DNA of 64,000 nucleotides from contig NC_050729.1 in NCBI RefSeq assembly GCF_014133895.1, forward strand, positions 1,116,001 to 1,180,000, read 5' to 3'. Position numbers and translations under genes: made by a program. Source of the DNA: Torulaspora globosa. Taxonomy: Eukaryota > Ascomycota > Saccharomycetes > Saccharomycetales > Saccharomycetaceae. The notes below the pieces were generated by a model. The model ran no database searches. It saw only the letters and a program-made list of their open reading frames with translations, and had not been told where the DNA came from. Below, in pieces: positions 28,879-37,414 of this stretch (positions are counted from its first letter, which is position 1; each line of letters begins with the position of its first letter).

Positions 28879-29262
28879 TTACATAATTGGCAAGGGCCTA
28901 TTCTTGAATATGACTTTATAACTAAAGATATCCTGCATTTCCACAGTCCCGCTTTTGTGATTGAACTTCAAAAGACCTAACGGTGTATCAAGCTTCACCA
29001 CGGAACCCAGTAGTCGCTGTTTCTTCCCGATGAACAAAGTTGCTGATTTCGTCTCCATATTCACATGCAGCAGCCCAAACTTAACAATATCCACGCCTTC
29101 GTGACTCGAGAATCTGTCGTCAGCGTGCGATGTCTCCGGTATCTCCAAATCGCCTTGAATCTCTAGCATCATGTTGCCCATGGGAGTCGTCACATTGGTC
29201 TGTCTGTTCTCTGACAGCAGCAGGGCTCGCACCTGAGACGTAGATATAGCAACAGAGGGCAT
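28879..29262 (-). CDS. CTF8: Ctf18-RFC clamp-loader subunit Ctf8
   Basis: 127 residues (S. cerevisiae Ctf8 is 133). Conserved points: MPSV start, EIQGDLEIPE, ATLFIGKKQRLLGSVVKLD and the exact C-terminus YKVIFKNRPLPIM. With Ctf18 and Dcc1 it forms the alternative replication factor C that handles PCNA and supports sister-chromatid cohesion. Marks the start of the chromosome VIII (YHR191C-YHR200W) synteny track. Confidence 0.93.
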   Translation of the reverse strand: MPSVAISTSQVRALLLSENRQTNVTTPMGNMMLEIQGDLEIPETSHADDRFSSHEGVDIVKFGLLHVNMETKSATLFIGKKQRLLGSVVKLDTPLGLLKFNHKSGTVEMQDIFSYKVIFKNRPLPIM

Positions 29263-29401
29263 CTCAGAGGGTCATTATACACTGGTTCTTGTAAGGCTGT
29301 ATTTCATCGATTAGATGTCCCAAGCTTGAATTTCAAAGGGCACTAGCATAACAACAACAGCCAACAACAAAGGTACACCAAGGGACTTCTCAGCAGTCTA
29401 G

Positions 29402-30163
29402 ATGTTCAGCACGATTAGAAATTGGGGCAGCGGTAGCAAGAGGACGCTAGTCCAGCGATACACCGACGAGCTCTCGCAGATCACAGGCGAAATTCACGAG
29501 CTGGACCGCAGCCTGAAGACCAGCCAGCAGGCGATGGATAACATGCAATCTGTGCTGACATATAACGGGAGCGGCCTAGTAATTTCCGTGTTTGCGTACT
29601 TATATTGGAAGTGGGACGGCAACTGGTTCAGGATCGCAGCGGGCGTTGCTGCGTGTATAGCACTTCTGGCAGTGGTGAAGTACACTGCCTACCGAACTGG
29701 CCAATGGAATAGGAGCCGTCAATCGAGGAAGCTGGCAAAGCTACGGGCGCTGCACCAGGAAAAGCTGGAGAAGCTGAAGGAGGAGACGAATTACCACGCA
29801 ACGAATTCCATCATACAACGGTTCTCGCAAGGGGAAGACCAGTCTGAGGATGCCATGATCCTCATGGATGAAGAGCTACGGGACAAATACAGAGAGCTCA
29901 GCGATCTGAAAGACGAGCTAGCCCAGTTCAAACAGGAGGATAAGCTGAACGACAAGAAAGAAAGAGACAAGTGGTTCGACAAAGTGATAAACGCACTCGC
30001 GGGCGGCGACACCGTCAACAGGATGTTCCTACCGATTGCGTGTCCGAAGTGCAAAGCGCAAACCGGCGCCTATCGCCTCGGCAATTTAGCGTTTAGGTAC
30101 GTCTGTCCAGTGTGCGGCTACGCCGAGCCGCAACAGGCGCCTGTGGAAGAAAAGAGTCGCTGA
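29402..30163 (+). CDS. LNP1: Lunapark homologue, ER three-way-junction protein
   Basis: 253 residues. N-terminal coiled coil, two membrane spans around SGLVISVFAYLYW and FRIAAGVAACIALLAVV forming a hairpin, a second coiled coil (LRALHQEKLEKLKEE), and a C-terminal zinc ribbon with Cys214, Cys217, Cys235 and Cys238 (CPKC and CPVC). Known role: stabilises three-way junctions of the ER network, counterbalancing Sey1. Lies between CTF8 and EGD2 as on S. cerevisiae chromosome VIII; 38 bp separate its stop from the convergent EGD2 stop. Confidence 0.93.
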   Translation: MFSTIRNWGSGSKRTLVQRYTDELSQITGEIHELDRSLKTSQQAMDNMQSVLTYNGSGLVISVFAYLYWKWDGNWFRIAAGVAACIALLAVVKYTAYRTGQWNRSRQSRKLAKLRALHQEKLEKLKEETNYHATNSIIQRFSQGEDQSEDAMILMDEELRDKYRELSDLKDELAQFKQEDKLNDKKERDKWFDKVINALAGGDTVNRMFLPIACPKCKAQTGAYRLGNLAFRYVCPVCGYAEPQQAPVEEKSR

Positions 30164-30201
30164 ATAGTGCTTTACGTAGACATAACTATGCGTGTACACG
30201 A

Positions 30202-30714
30202 CTACTTGGACAACGACATGATGGCATTCACAATGTCCCCCTTGTGTTCCTTCAGAGCCTTGATGGCTTGGCCCTTGGACACGTTGGCTTGCTCGACGAC
30301 CAAGTCGATGTCTTCGGCTGGGATGTCGCCGGCGTCCAAGTCCTCGGCCTCTTCGGCCTTGGAAGCCTCGCCGGCTGGCGCCTCGGCGGCAGCCTGCATG
30401 TCAGCCTGGATAGCCTCTGGCGACTTGTCTTCGCCAGCTGGCACGATGCCGGAAGCCTGGGCCTGCTGCTGGGCTGCAGCGAGCTTCTGGGTGAAGTTGT
30501 CGACCTTTGGCTCGCCGAAGACAACGTAGTTGCCTCCGGCAGTTCTGTACACCTCTGGGTTGTCAATTGCAATGATCTGGTTGTCCTTCTTTCTGAAAGT
30601 AACTCTGGAAATGCCTGGCAGCGCCTTCAAACCCAGCTTGGAGATCAATTCCTTGGCTTTTTTCTCGTTTTTGCTCAGAATAGAGACATTCGATTGTTCT
30701 GGGATGAAAGACAT
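30202..30714 (-). CDS. EGD2: Nascent polypeptide-associated complex alpha subunit
   Basis: 170 residues. NAC domain from about residue 14 (KNEKKAKELISKLGLK, then ISRVTFRKKDNQIIAI, then YVVFGEPKVDN) and a C-terminal UBA domain (DIDLVVEQANVSKGQAIKAL). Binds nascent chains at the ribosome tunnel exit together with Egd1/Btt1. Codon choice looks strongly biased, as expected for an abundant protein. An RRPE lies ~80 bp upstream. Confidence 0.96.
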   Translation of the reverse strand: MSFIPEQSNVSILSKNEKKAKELISKLGLKALPGISRVTFRKKDNQIIAIDNPEVYRTAGGNYVVFGEPKVDNFTQKLAAAQQQAQASGIVPAGEDKSPEAIQADMQAAAEAPAGEASKAEEAEDLDAGDIPAEDIDLVVEQANVSKGQAIKALKEHKGDIVNAIMSLSK

Positions 30715-30794
30715 GTTTTACAGCGGTTTGACGATTACAGTAGCGGTCAATGGCGGCCTATAGTTGATAGTTCTGCCTTTATAGTGGTCTAAAG

Positions 30795-30808
30795 TGAAAA
30801 ATTTTTGA
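30795..30808 (-). promoter_or_regulatory. RRPE in the EGD2-MDM31 divergent promoter
   Basis: TGAAAAATTTTTGA, a full RRPE match, about 80 bp before the EGD2 ATG and 200 bp before MDM31. EGD2, a translation gene, is the likely target. No PAC element seen nearby. Confidence 0.55.
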
Positions 30809-31009
30809 GATGGTCGCTCTGTCTATGCTGTACGCCTTACTAAAAAACTATGGCTAGGGTAAACGGTAGAGCCTGAACAGCGAGCGGCTTCTGGCTTGAA
30901 GAGATCTGTCGAGGCTGGTCGGAGTCTGATGCTGAATTGGCTGCTGCTGGCGGTTCTGTTATAGAGGTTTTTGGGCGGTTTGGAACGCAGTAGCGCATGC
31001 GGTAGAGCG

Positions 31010-32737
31010 ATGAAAGTGGGCTTTACGGTGTTGTACCGAGCGATTGTTGGAAGATCTCACCAGACAGTTCCTGTTGGCCGGCGAATGCTACAGGGTGCTG
31101 TGTTTGTTGCAGCGAGCCGGATTCAGAACTACTCGAGCTTGAGATCAAGCGATAGGGAGAAGGACGAGAGCGACAAGATTACCACTGGCAGGCAGCACTC
31201 TGGGTCTTCTTTCAAGTTCATCACAGAGAGAGACAGGCTTCTGGCGCAAACTACAGGGATCCTAGAAAGACTGAAAATCAATGTACGGTGGGTTCTCACC
31301 AAGTCGAACCGTCCGTTTAATACTGACGATATTGGCGCGTTCATCTCGTGGGTTCTCGTGAGCAACGTGCTGCTGATAATCCTGGGGACGACGACGTTCG
31401 CCTCTCTGGTCATATATCTGATGAACACGGTGCTGGCACAGGAGTATCTGGCAACGAAGGTAGGTAACTTCCTGACGAAGAACAGTGCGCTCTCTGTGGT
31501 TTTCGAGAGTGCGATCGTGCCGGACTGGTCCTCGGGGAAGATCTGCTTCAATAACGTGTTTGTGTCGAGAAGGCCGAAGGTGTCACACAGCTTTACCAAG
31601 GGTTCGCAGAAGGAGGCTCTGCAGCGGACGCAGCTGGCGCTCAGTGATCGTCTGCTGGTAAGCAGAGAGGATTTCGACGACGGCAACTACACGCAGTACG
31701 ATCTGACCATTGACCAGCTGGAAATTTCGTTGAGCCTTACCAAGTGGCTGAATGGCAAAGGGATCCTCGACGAGGTCGCCATTAATGGACTGAGAGGTGT
31801 TGTTGATAGGACGCACGTTGTGTGGAAACCTAATGACGACCCGAGAAACTACAGAAATGTACACCAACCGGGCGATTTTGAAATATCCAATTTTTCGATG
31901 AGCGACGTCCTCTTCACGCTGTACCAACCAAATGGTTTCAGACCATTTCAAGTGAGCATTTTCAACTGCAAACTCCCTCAGCTGAGAAAGCATTGGCTGT
32001 TCTACGATATCTTGAACGCCGACAGTATGAGCGGCACATACGACAACTCCATGTTCACGTTCCACAAGAAATACAACGTCGAGAGCACGCCGTTCTCCTC
32101 GTCGGATGCCTCTCCCTGGAAGAGAGTCACCAGGCTCAGGGTCGATAACCTGGCGATAGATCATCTGAATGCTGGCATGGAGGGTCCCTTCGGCTGGATC
32201 ACCGAAGGCCAAGTCGACATGGTCGGCGATGCATTGCTCCCTGACAAGGAGGCAGACGCGTCGCAGTTGACCGAGATCATCGCTGAGATCGGAGACCGGC
32301 TGTTCAAAGAGGCTCAAAGACACGATCTTTTGCCCTTTCCACAAAGGCCCCAGGCCTCGGAGATTGACCCAGACAAATACTTCATGATGGATTTCTCGCT
32401 GAAACTGCACAACGTCAAAGCTGAAGTACCGCTTTTCAACTCAGAACTCGGTTACATCAACAATGCGCTAATCAGGCCCATTGTCGGATACATAAACTCC
32501 ACAAGAACTTACATCCCCATCAGATGCCGCGTGGTAAAGAGCATCTCCGACTTTGAAGGCTCCTGGACCATCTACGACTGTCTATTGATGCGGGACCTGA
32601 GTGCAGAAGTCTACGATGCGTTTGCAGATTACGTGGCCGATGACCGCAAGAGATCCGTAAGATTGGCCCGCGTGGGATTCTGGTCGTTACAGATTATTCT
32701 GCAAGTGATACTGATGAGCCTAGGAGCCATAGCCTAG
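31010..32737 (+). CDS. MDM31: Mitochondrial inner-membrane protein Mdm31
   Basis: 575 residues from the first in-frame ATG, 31010 (S. cerevisiae Mdm31 is 579). N-terminal presequence rich in Arg and Ser. Membrane span at FISWVLVSNVLLIILGTTTF and its continuation, and a C-terminal hydrophobic segment LQIILQVILMSLGAIA. The intermembrane-space portion between them has the conserved PDWSSGKICFNNVFVSRRP and DELAINGLRG-like parts of the Mdm31/Mdm32 family. Known role: mitochondrial shape, inheritance and phospholipid handling. Position between EGD2 and NVJ1 matches YHR194W. Confidence 0.92.
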   Translation: MKVGFTVLYRAIVGRSHQTVPVGRRMLQGAVFVAASRIQNYSSLRSSDREKDESDKITTGRQHSGSSFKFITERDRLLAQTTGILERLKINVRWVLTKSNRPFNTDDIGAFISWVLVSNVLLIILGTTTFASLVIYLMNTVLAQEYLATKVGNFLTKNSALSVVFESAIVPDWSSGKICFNNVFVSRRPKVSHSFTKGSQKEALQRTQLALSDRLLVSREDFDDGNYTQYDLTIDQLEISLSLTKWLNGKGILDEVAINGLRGVVDRTHVVWKPNDDPRNYRNVHQPGDFEISNFSMSDVLFTLYQPNGFRPFQVSIFNCKLPQLRKHWLFYDILNADSMSGTYDNSMFTFHKKYNVESTPFSSSDASPWKRVTRLRVDNLAIDHLNAGMEGPFGWITEGQVDMVGDALLPDKEADASQLTEIIAEIGDRLFKEAQRHDLLPFPQRPQASEIDPDKYFMMDFSLKLHNVKAEVPLFNSELGYINNALIRPIVGYINSTRTYIPIRCRVVKSISDFEGSWTIYDCLLMRDLSAEVYDAFADYVADDRKRSVRLARVGFWSLQIILQVILMSLGAIA

Positions 32738-32911
32738 ATCTTCAGCAGTTTTCAGTGTCCGTTAGTATGGTATGGCTGTATCAATTTCTTTAAAGGCCTG
32801 TCGGCCCCTTTGAAAAAAAACGTCAAAAGGCCAACCTAAAGAGCGATAGCTAAAAGATACAATTGACCAAGAATAGCCATTTCCGGTGCCGCTGCAGAGC
32901 TCCAGTCTAGT

Positions 32912-33799
32912 ATGGCACGTATGACAGCGCCATATAGCCTCTTTTTTGCCGGAACTTCGATTGCCTTGCTGAAATTGGTTCAAAAGCTGGTAGAGAGGAA
33001 CGGGGCAGATGAGTGGCTGGAACCGAGCGAATCAGAGTATTCAACTTATGTGATAGAGGCTCCCAAGATTGTACACGGGGATCTCAGCGTGCCCGACACC
33101 CAAGAGCTGACTTGGGGCCAAGTGTTCGAGTTTCTTGCGAGGGAAGTAGAGCGGGTGGACCTTCGAATATGGTTCGCTGTGCTTTTATTCTGCACGTTAG
33201 GACCGCTGGCGTGGAGTTTGTCGACAGGGAGATCCCCGAGCGAGCAGCCTCCCCTGGCTCCCTCGACTTGCGTCTCTACTCAGACAGAGCCAGAGCCGGA
33301 GGTCGAACGCAAGGATCCCGCGCCCATGCGATGTTACCACTATGAACCAGGCGAGAGAGCGCTTTTACAATTCGGCCGATCGAAGTCCGATTCGGTGTTG
33401 TTTAATTATGTGCCGTTGGAATTCCACGAACCTGAGCTGGATGAGTTTGAAGAAGTGGTTGGTCGCTGCACTCTACGTCAGGAAAGGGCGAATGAAGTCA
33501 CACCGAAGGAAGAGCCAACCGCGGTACCCTCCGTACGGCTCGCGCAGCTTGTATCTGAAGCGCTCGCCGACAATGGGACAGAAACAGATGCCTCAATGGT
33601 GGAAGACGACTCCGCTAACCGGACGACATTGGGCGACACATTGGGATCCTTGCCCAATTTGAGAGACAGCTCGCTGGAGATAGCCGGACGGGCTCAATCG
33701 CCCACCGCTTTGCAGATACAGCTCTCGCCGAGGAAGACGAGCATTGTGGACGTCCAAGTGAACCCAGAACAGGCCTATTCCCAGCCGTTCAGCTACTAA
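32912..33799 (+). CDS. NVJ1: Nucleus-vacuole junction protein Nvj1
   Basis: 295 residues (S. cerevisiae Nvj1 is 321). N-terminal hydrophobic segment (YSLFFAGTSIALLKLVQ), then a perinuclear region and a transmembrane span DLRIWFAVLLFCTLGPLAW at about residues 87-106. The cytosolic C-terminal ~190 residues are poorly conserved and acidic, as expected for the part that binds Osh1 and Vac8. Sequence similarity is limited; the identification relies on topology, length and position between MDM31 and the rest of the YHR track. Known role: outer nuclear membrane anchor of nucleus-vacuole contact and piecemeal nuclear autophagy. Confidence 0.85.
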   Translation: MARMTAPYSLFFAGTSIALLKLVQKLVERNGADEWLEPSESEYSTYVIEAPKIVHGDLSVPDTQELTWGQVFEFLAREVERVDLRIWFAVLLFCTLGPLAWSLSTGRSPSEQPPLAPSTCVSTQTEPEPEVERKDPAPMRCYHYEPGERALLQFGRSKSDSVLFNYVPLEFHEPELDEFEEVVGRCTLRQERANEVTPKEEPTAVPSVRLAQLVSEALADNGTETDASMVEDDSANRTTLGDTLGSLPNLRDSSLEIAGRAQSPTALQIQLSPRKTSIVDVQVNPEQAYSQPFSY

Positions 33800-33988
33800 T
33801 CGGAGCCCAACAGGTGCGATGCCCTGCTCTTCTTATGACGATCTGTAAACGTATAATGCGACATGGAAAATTTTGTATATGGACACTACTAATGGTACTA
33901 TCCTGGAAGAAGAGTAGAGCTGTTAGAAGGGCCATTGATCCCCTGGAATCGCTTGGAGTCTGGCAGGAGACCCAGTCTGCTGAGTAAA

Positions 33989-36900
33989 ATGGACGCTGAG
34001 TCGCTTTTGCAGTGCTTTGCCTGCACCTTGGATCCGAATGCTGCTGTGAGAGCCGAGGCCGAACAGCACCTGAAGCGGGAAAGTAGCCGACCGGGCTTTC
34101 TTGCCGCTTGTTTGGATATAATTGCGTCTAATAATATCCCCGATAATATCAAGATGTCTACATCGTTGTATTTTAAGAATAAAAGCGTTTACGGATGGAG
34201 CGGTAATAGCGCTAACAGAAACGAGGCACTGAATTTCGAAATAGATAATGACGAGAAGCCCGTTATCAAGGATTCGTTGATCAGCACTATGTTAGAATGC
34301 TCGAAGAGCTCTCCGGGCTGTATAAGAGTGCTTAAGTCTGCCTTAGCGGTCATAATAGCCGAAGAGTACCCCCATGGGCGGTGGAACTCACTGCTTCCAA
34401 AGGCTCTGGAGCTACTGTCCACCGATGATATGGATGCAGCTTACGTGGGGCTGCTATGTCTTTCGGAGATTTTTAGAACTTATCGATGGAAGGATAATGA
34501 CTCTAGACAGGAGTTAGAGCATCTGATCCCTCGATATTTCCCGGATTTCCTTCGCTATGCTAATGAGCGCCTTTTGAATGAAGGAAGGAATATGGATAAT
34601 CGAAAGATTGGCGAAATGTTAAAACTTCTCTTGAAAATTTACAAGTTTGTTACCTATCATGATCTCCCTTTCACACTGCAGAAAAACGAAATGCTGATAC
34701 CATGGGCCAACCTCTTCGTTGCCATTGTCCAAACGCCTCTTTCTCAGCAGACCTTGTTCATCGAAGATAAGGAAACCAGAAAGCAAAATCCATGGGTCAA
34801 GTGCAAGAAGTGGTCTTACGCTATCCTTTATAGACTCTTTCAAAGATATGCTTCAGATTCGCTGACGAGGAAATTCGACTACAATGAGTTTAAAGTGATG
34901 TTTCGCGACGAGTTCTTTCCAAGCTTCCTGCAATTACTGTTTCAGCAGGTCGAGCAATGGGGCAGTGGCCAATTGTGGTTGAGCGACGCCTGTATCTATT
35001 ACATCCTATCTTTCATCGAACAGGCAATAGTTCAAAAGCACACATGGAAACTTATAAAAGAGCATTATGACACTATTCTGGAATATATCATTTTTCCTTT
35101 ACTTACTCCTGATGAAGATTCTCTTGATAGCTTCGAAAACGACCCACAGGAATATATCCATAGGAACTTGGAGTTGTGGGACGACAGTTATTCGCCGGAT
35201 CTCGCCGCTGCATCTCTCTTAACCACAGCGGTCAACAAGCGTGGAAAGTCCACTTTAGAGCCTACCTTGAAGTTTGTCATCAGCAAGTTGCAAGCCAATG
35301 TTGGGGACTTACCGAACTTGCAGAGTGCAGTGAAAGTGGAGTCATGTTTAAGGATTTTTTCCTGCATTATCGATCGCTTAACGGTCAATAATTCTCCCTA
35401 CATGGGACAAATGGGAAATTTCCTTAAGGACTTTGTTTTCCCATTTTTCAATTCACCCCACGGATTTCTGAAAGCTCGTGTATGCGAGATATGCTCAAAA
35501 GTTGGAGATGTTGATTTTGATGATTCCACGATGATCGGCGATATCTACTCTGGCATCATGCGCTGCTTGAACGACGAAACAAGCGCCCTTCCGGTTCAAT
35601 TGCAGGCGGCATTAGCACTTCAAACTTTTATACATGATGACAAGTTCCAACAGGCGCTATCCACTGTTGTCCTACCGACCATGCAAAAGCTACTGTCTTT
35701 GTCAAATGAGTTTGAGTCCGATACAATTTCTGGCGTTATGCAAGATTTTGTAGAGCAATTCGCGGAACAGCTACAACCATTTGGTGTAGAATTAATGAAT
35801 ACTCTGGTTCAGCAGTTTTTGAAACTTGCCATTGATCTCAATGAGGCAGCAAGCGTGGATCCCAATTGCCTTGCAGAGTCAGAGGAAATACCTGACGAAA
35901 CGGACAAGCAGATGGCTGCTCTTGGGATACTTTCAACAACGATTTCCATTTTGCTTTCCTTCGAAAGTTCTCCAGAGATTGTCAAAAATTTAGAGCAGTC
36001 ATTTTACCCAGCGGCCGAGTTCATTCTAAACAATAACATCGAGGATTTTTACCGCGAGTGCTGCGAGTTCGTAGAGAACTCGTCATTTTTGCTGAGAAGT
36101 ATAAGCCCGATTTCTTGGAAAATACTTGAACTCATCGGCCAAGCTAACAGGAAGGAAGATAGCATGATATCGTTTTACTTGGAAGACTTCATGGTTGTTT
36201 TAAACAACTATCTGATGTACGGTAAGGAAGAGCTGAAGAAGAACGAATTCTACAGCAGAATTGTGTGGGAAATATATCAGAAATCTGCCATCACCGAGGA
36301 TTCTGATCTTGACGAACTGGTTATAACCTTTGATTTGGCCCAAAAACTCATGTTAGCGCTTGAAGATCGTCTGCCGCCGCATCATAGACAAAAGTTCCTT
36401 GAAGACGCCATGAAAGCTATCGTGCAAGAGAAAAAAATACTGAGGAAGAACGTAGTCTTCGGTGTTACCGCTTTCAACGTGATCATCGCTAGTGTCATTT
36501 CTTCTCCATTGCTTACTTTGCAGTTTTTGCAACACCACAATTGTCTGGAATTATTCTTCGAGACGTGGCTTTCGTTCTACGCTCCAAACGTCAAGAGGAC
36601 ATATGATATCAAGCTATCAATTCTGGCATTACTGAGTATGATGTGCCAAATCACCCCCGAAAGCTTCGCCCAGTTATCAATGGAATCGGTAGTCCAGATT
36701 CTCCCTTCGACGATGATCGGGCTGATATCGAGGTTCCCAGCGGCATTGCAACAGATGGAGGCAAGACGAAAGGAATACACAACAGACTCTTTTAAAGCTG
36801 AATCCTTCAACGATTGGGAAAATGACGAAGAAGCTTATGATGACAACGAGGTCGACGGCGAAGAGCACCTAAGGGAGCAACTGGAGCTCTTGAAAGGCGA

Positions 36901-37132
36901 CTCCGACGTTTTAAACTTTGTTAACGGGCAATCTTTTACTGATGGTGAAGATTTCGATAGCCTAGAGGAAGATCCACTGACGGGCTCCATATTAGATCCA
37001 ATCAACATTTACGACGTCCTCAAGACATCCATGGAGAGCCTGCGGGAGTCAAGCAATGGCTCTTACACGGCAATAATAGAGGGCATGACGCCTGACGATC
37101 GCAACGTCCTGTCGCAGCTGTTGCTCCTGTAA
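33989..37132 (+). CDS. NMD5: Importin/karyopherin Nmd5
   Basis: 1047 residues from the ATG at 33989 (S. cerevisiae Nmd5 is 1048); an upstream in-frame ATG at 33935 would add 18 residues not seen in the yeast protein. HEAT-repeat karyopherin with importin-beta N-terminal domain (LLQCFACTLDPNAAVRAEAE, LYFKNKSVYGWSG). A highly conserved middle block includes MQKLLSLSNEFESDTISGVM and QPFGVELMNTLVQQFLKLA. The C-terminal end is acidic with a conserved LEEDPLTGSILDPINIYD. Nuclear import of cargo such as TFIIS, Hog1 and Crz1. In S. cerevisiae it follows MNS1; here six chromosome-VIII-track genes intervene, and XPT1, next in S. cerevisiae, is absent. Confidence 0.95.
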   Translation: MDAESLLQCFACTLDPNAAVRAEAEQHLKRESSRPGFLAACLDIIASNNIPDNIKMSTSLYFKNKSVYGWSGNSANRNEALNFEIDNDEKPVIKDSLISTMLECSKSSPGCIRVLKSALAVIIAEEYPHGRWNSLLPKALELLSTDDMDAAYVGLLCLSEIFRTYRWKDNDSRQELEHLIPRYFPDFLRYANERLLNEGRNMDNRKIGEMLKLLLKIYKFVTYHDLPFTLQKNEMLIPWANLFVAIVQTPLSQQTLFIEDKETRKQNPWVKCKKWSYAILYRLFQRYASDSLTRKFDYNEFKVMFRDEFFPSFLQLLFQQVEQWGSGQLWLSDACIYYILSFIEQAIVQKHTWKLIKEHYDTILEYIIFPLLTPDEDSLDSFENDPQEYIHRNLELWDDSYSPDLAAASLLTTAVNKRGKSTLEPTLKFVISKLQANVGDLPNLQSAVKVESCLRIFSCIIDRLTVNNSPYMGQMGNFLKDFVFPFFNSPHGFLKARVCEICSKVGDVDFDDSTMIGDIYSGIMRCLNDETSALPVQLQAALALQTFIHDDKFQQALSTVVLPTMQKLLSLSNEFESDTISGVMQDFVEQFAEQLQPFGVELMNTLVQQFLKLAIDLNEAASVDPNCLAESEEIPDETDKQMAALGILSTTISILLSFESSPEIVKNLEQSFYPAAEFILNNNIEDFYRECCEFVENSSFLLRSISPISWKILELIGQANRKEDSMISFYLEDFMVVLNNYLMYGKEELKKNEFYSRIVWEIYQKSAITEDSDLDELVITFDLAQKLMLALEDRLPPHHRQKFLEDAMKAIVQEKKILRKNVVFGVTAFNVIIASVISSPLLTLQFLQHHNCLELFFETWLSFYAPNVKRTYDIKLSILALLSMMCQITPESFAQLSMESVVQILPSTMIGLISRFPAALQQMEARRKEYTTDSFKAESFNDWENDEEAYDDNEVDGEEHLREQLELLKGDSDVLNFVNGQSFTDGEDFDSLEEDPLTGSILDPINIYDVLKTSMESLRESSNGSYTAIIEGMTPDDRNVLSQLLLL

Positions 37133-37318
37133 GATGCGTATTTCTTTCATAAAGACTCTCTGCTTCGAGGCAAACTGAGGCCAGCAACCTCAGCAGCGTC
37201 TCGAGGCTCCATCCGATGGCAAGCCCAAATCGAAAAGGCATTCTCTCACCATTTTAGCATTTCTGATAGTCTATTATATGTATATTTAATGAACCGTCTA
37301 TTATGACTGAAAAGTTCC

Positions 37319-37343
37319 AAAATTTTTGAAGGCATCTCATCGC
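37319..37343 (+). promoter_or_regulatory. RRPE and PAC elements upstream of UTP9
   Basis: AAAATTTTTGA at 37319-37329 followed by CTCATCGC at 37336-37343, 72-96 bp before the UTP9 ATG. Textbook ribosome-biogenesis promoter arrangement. Confidence 0.8.
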
Positions 37344-37414
37344 ATCAAATTTGGTGTAGATCAGCTCGAGATTGAAGCAGTTTCTAGAGGATATCTAGCA
37401 ATTGAGTACCCGAG

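Noticed and set aside
31583..32410. 275-codon open frame antisense to MDM31
   Set aside because: Fully overlaps a gene supported by synteny and similarity; no independent evidence.
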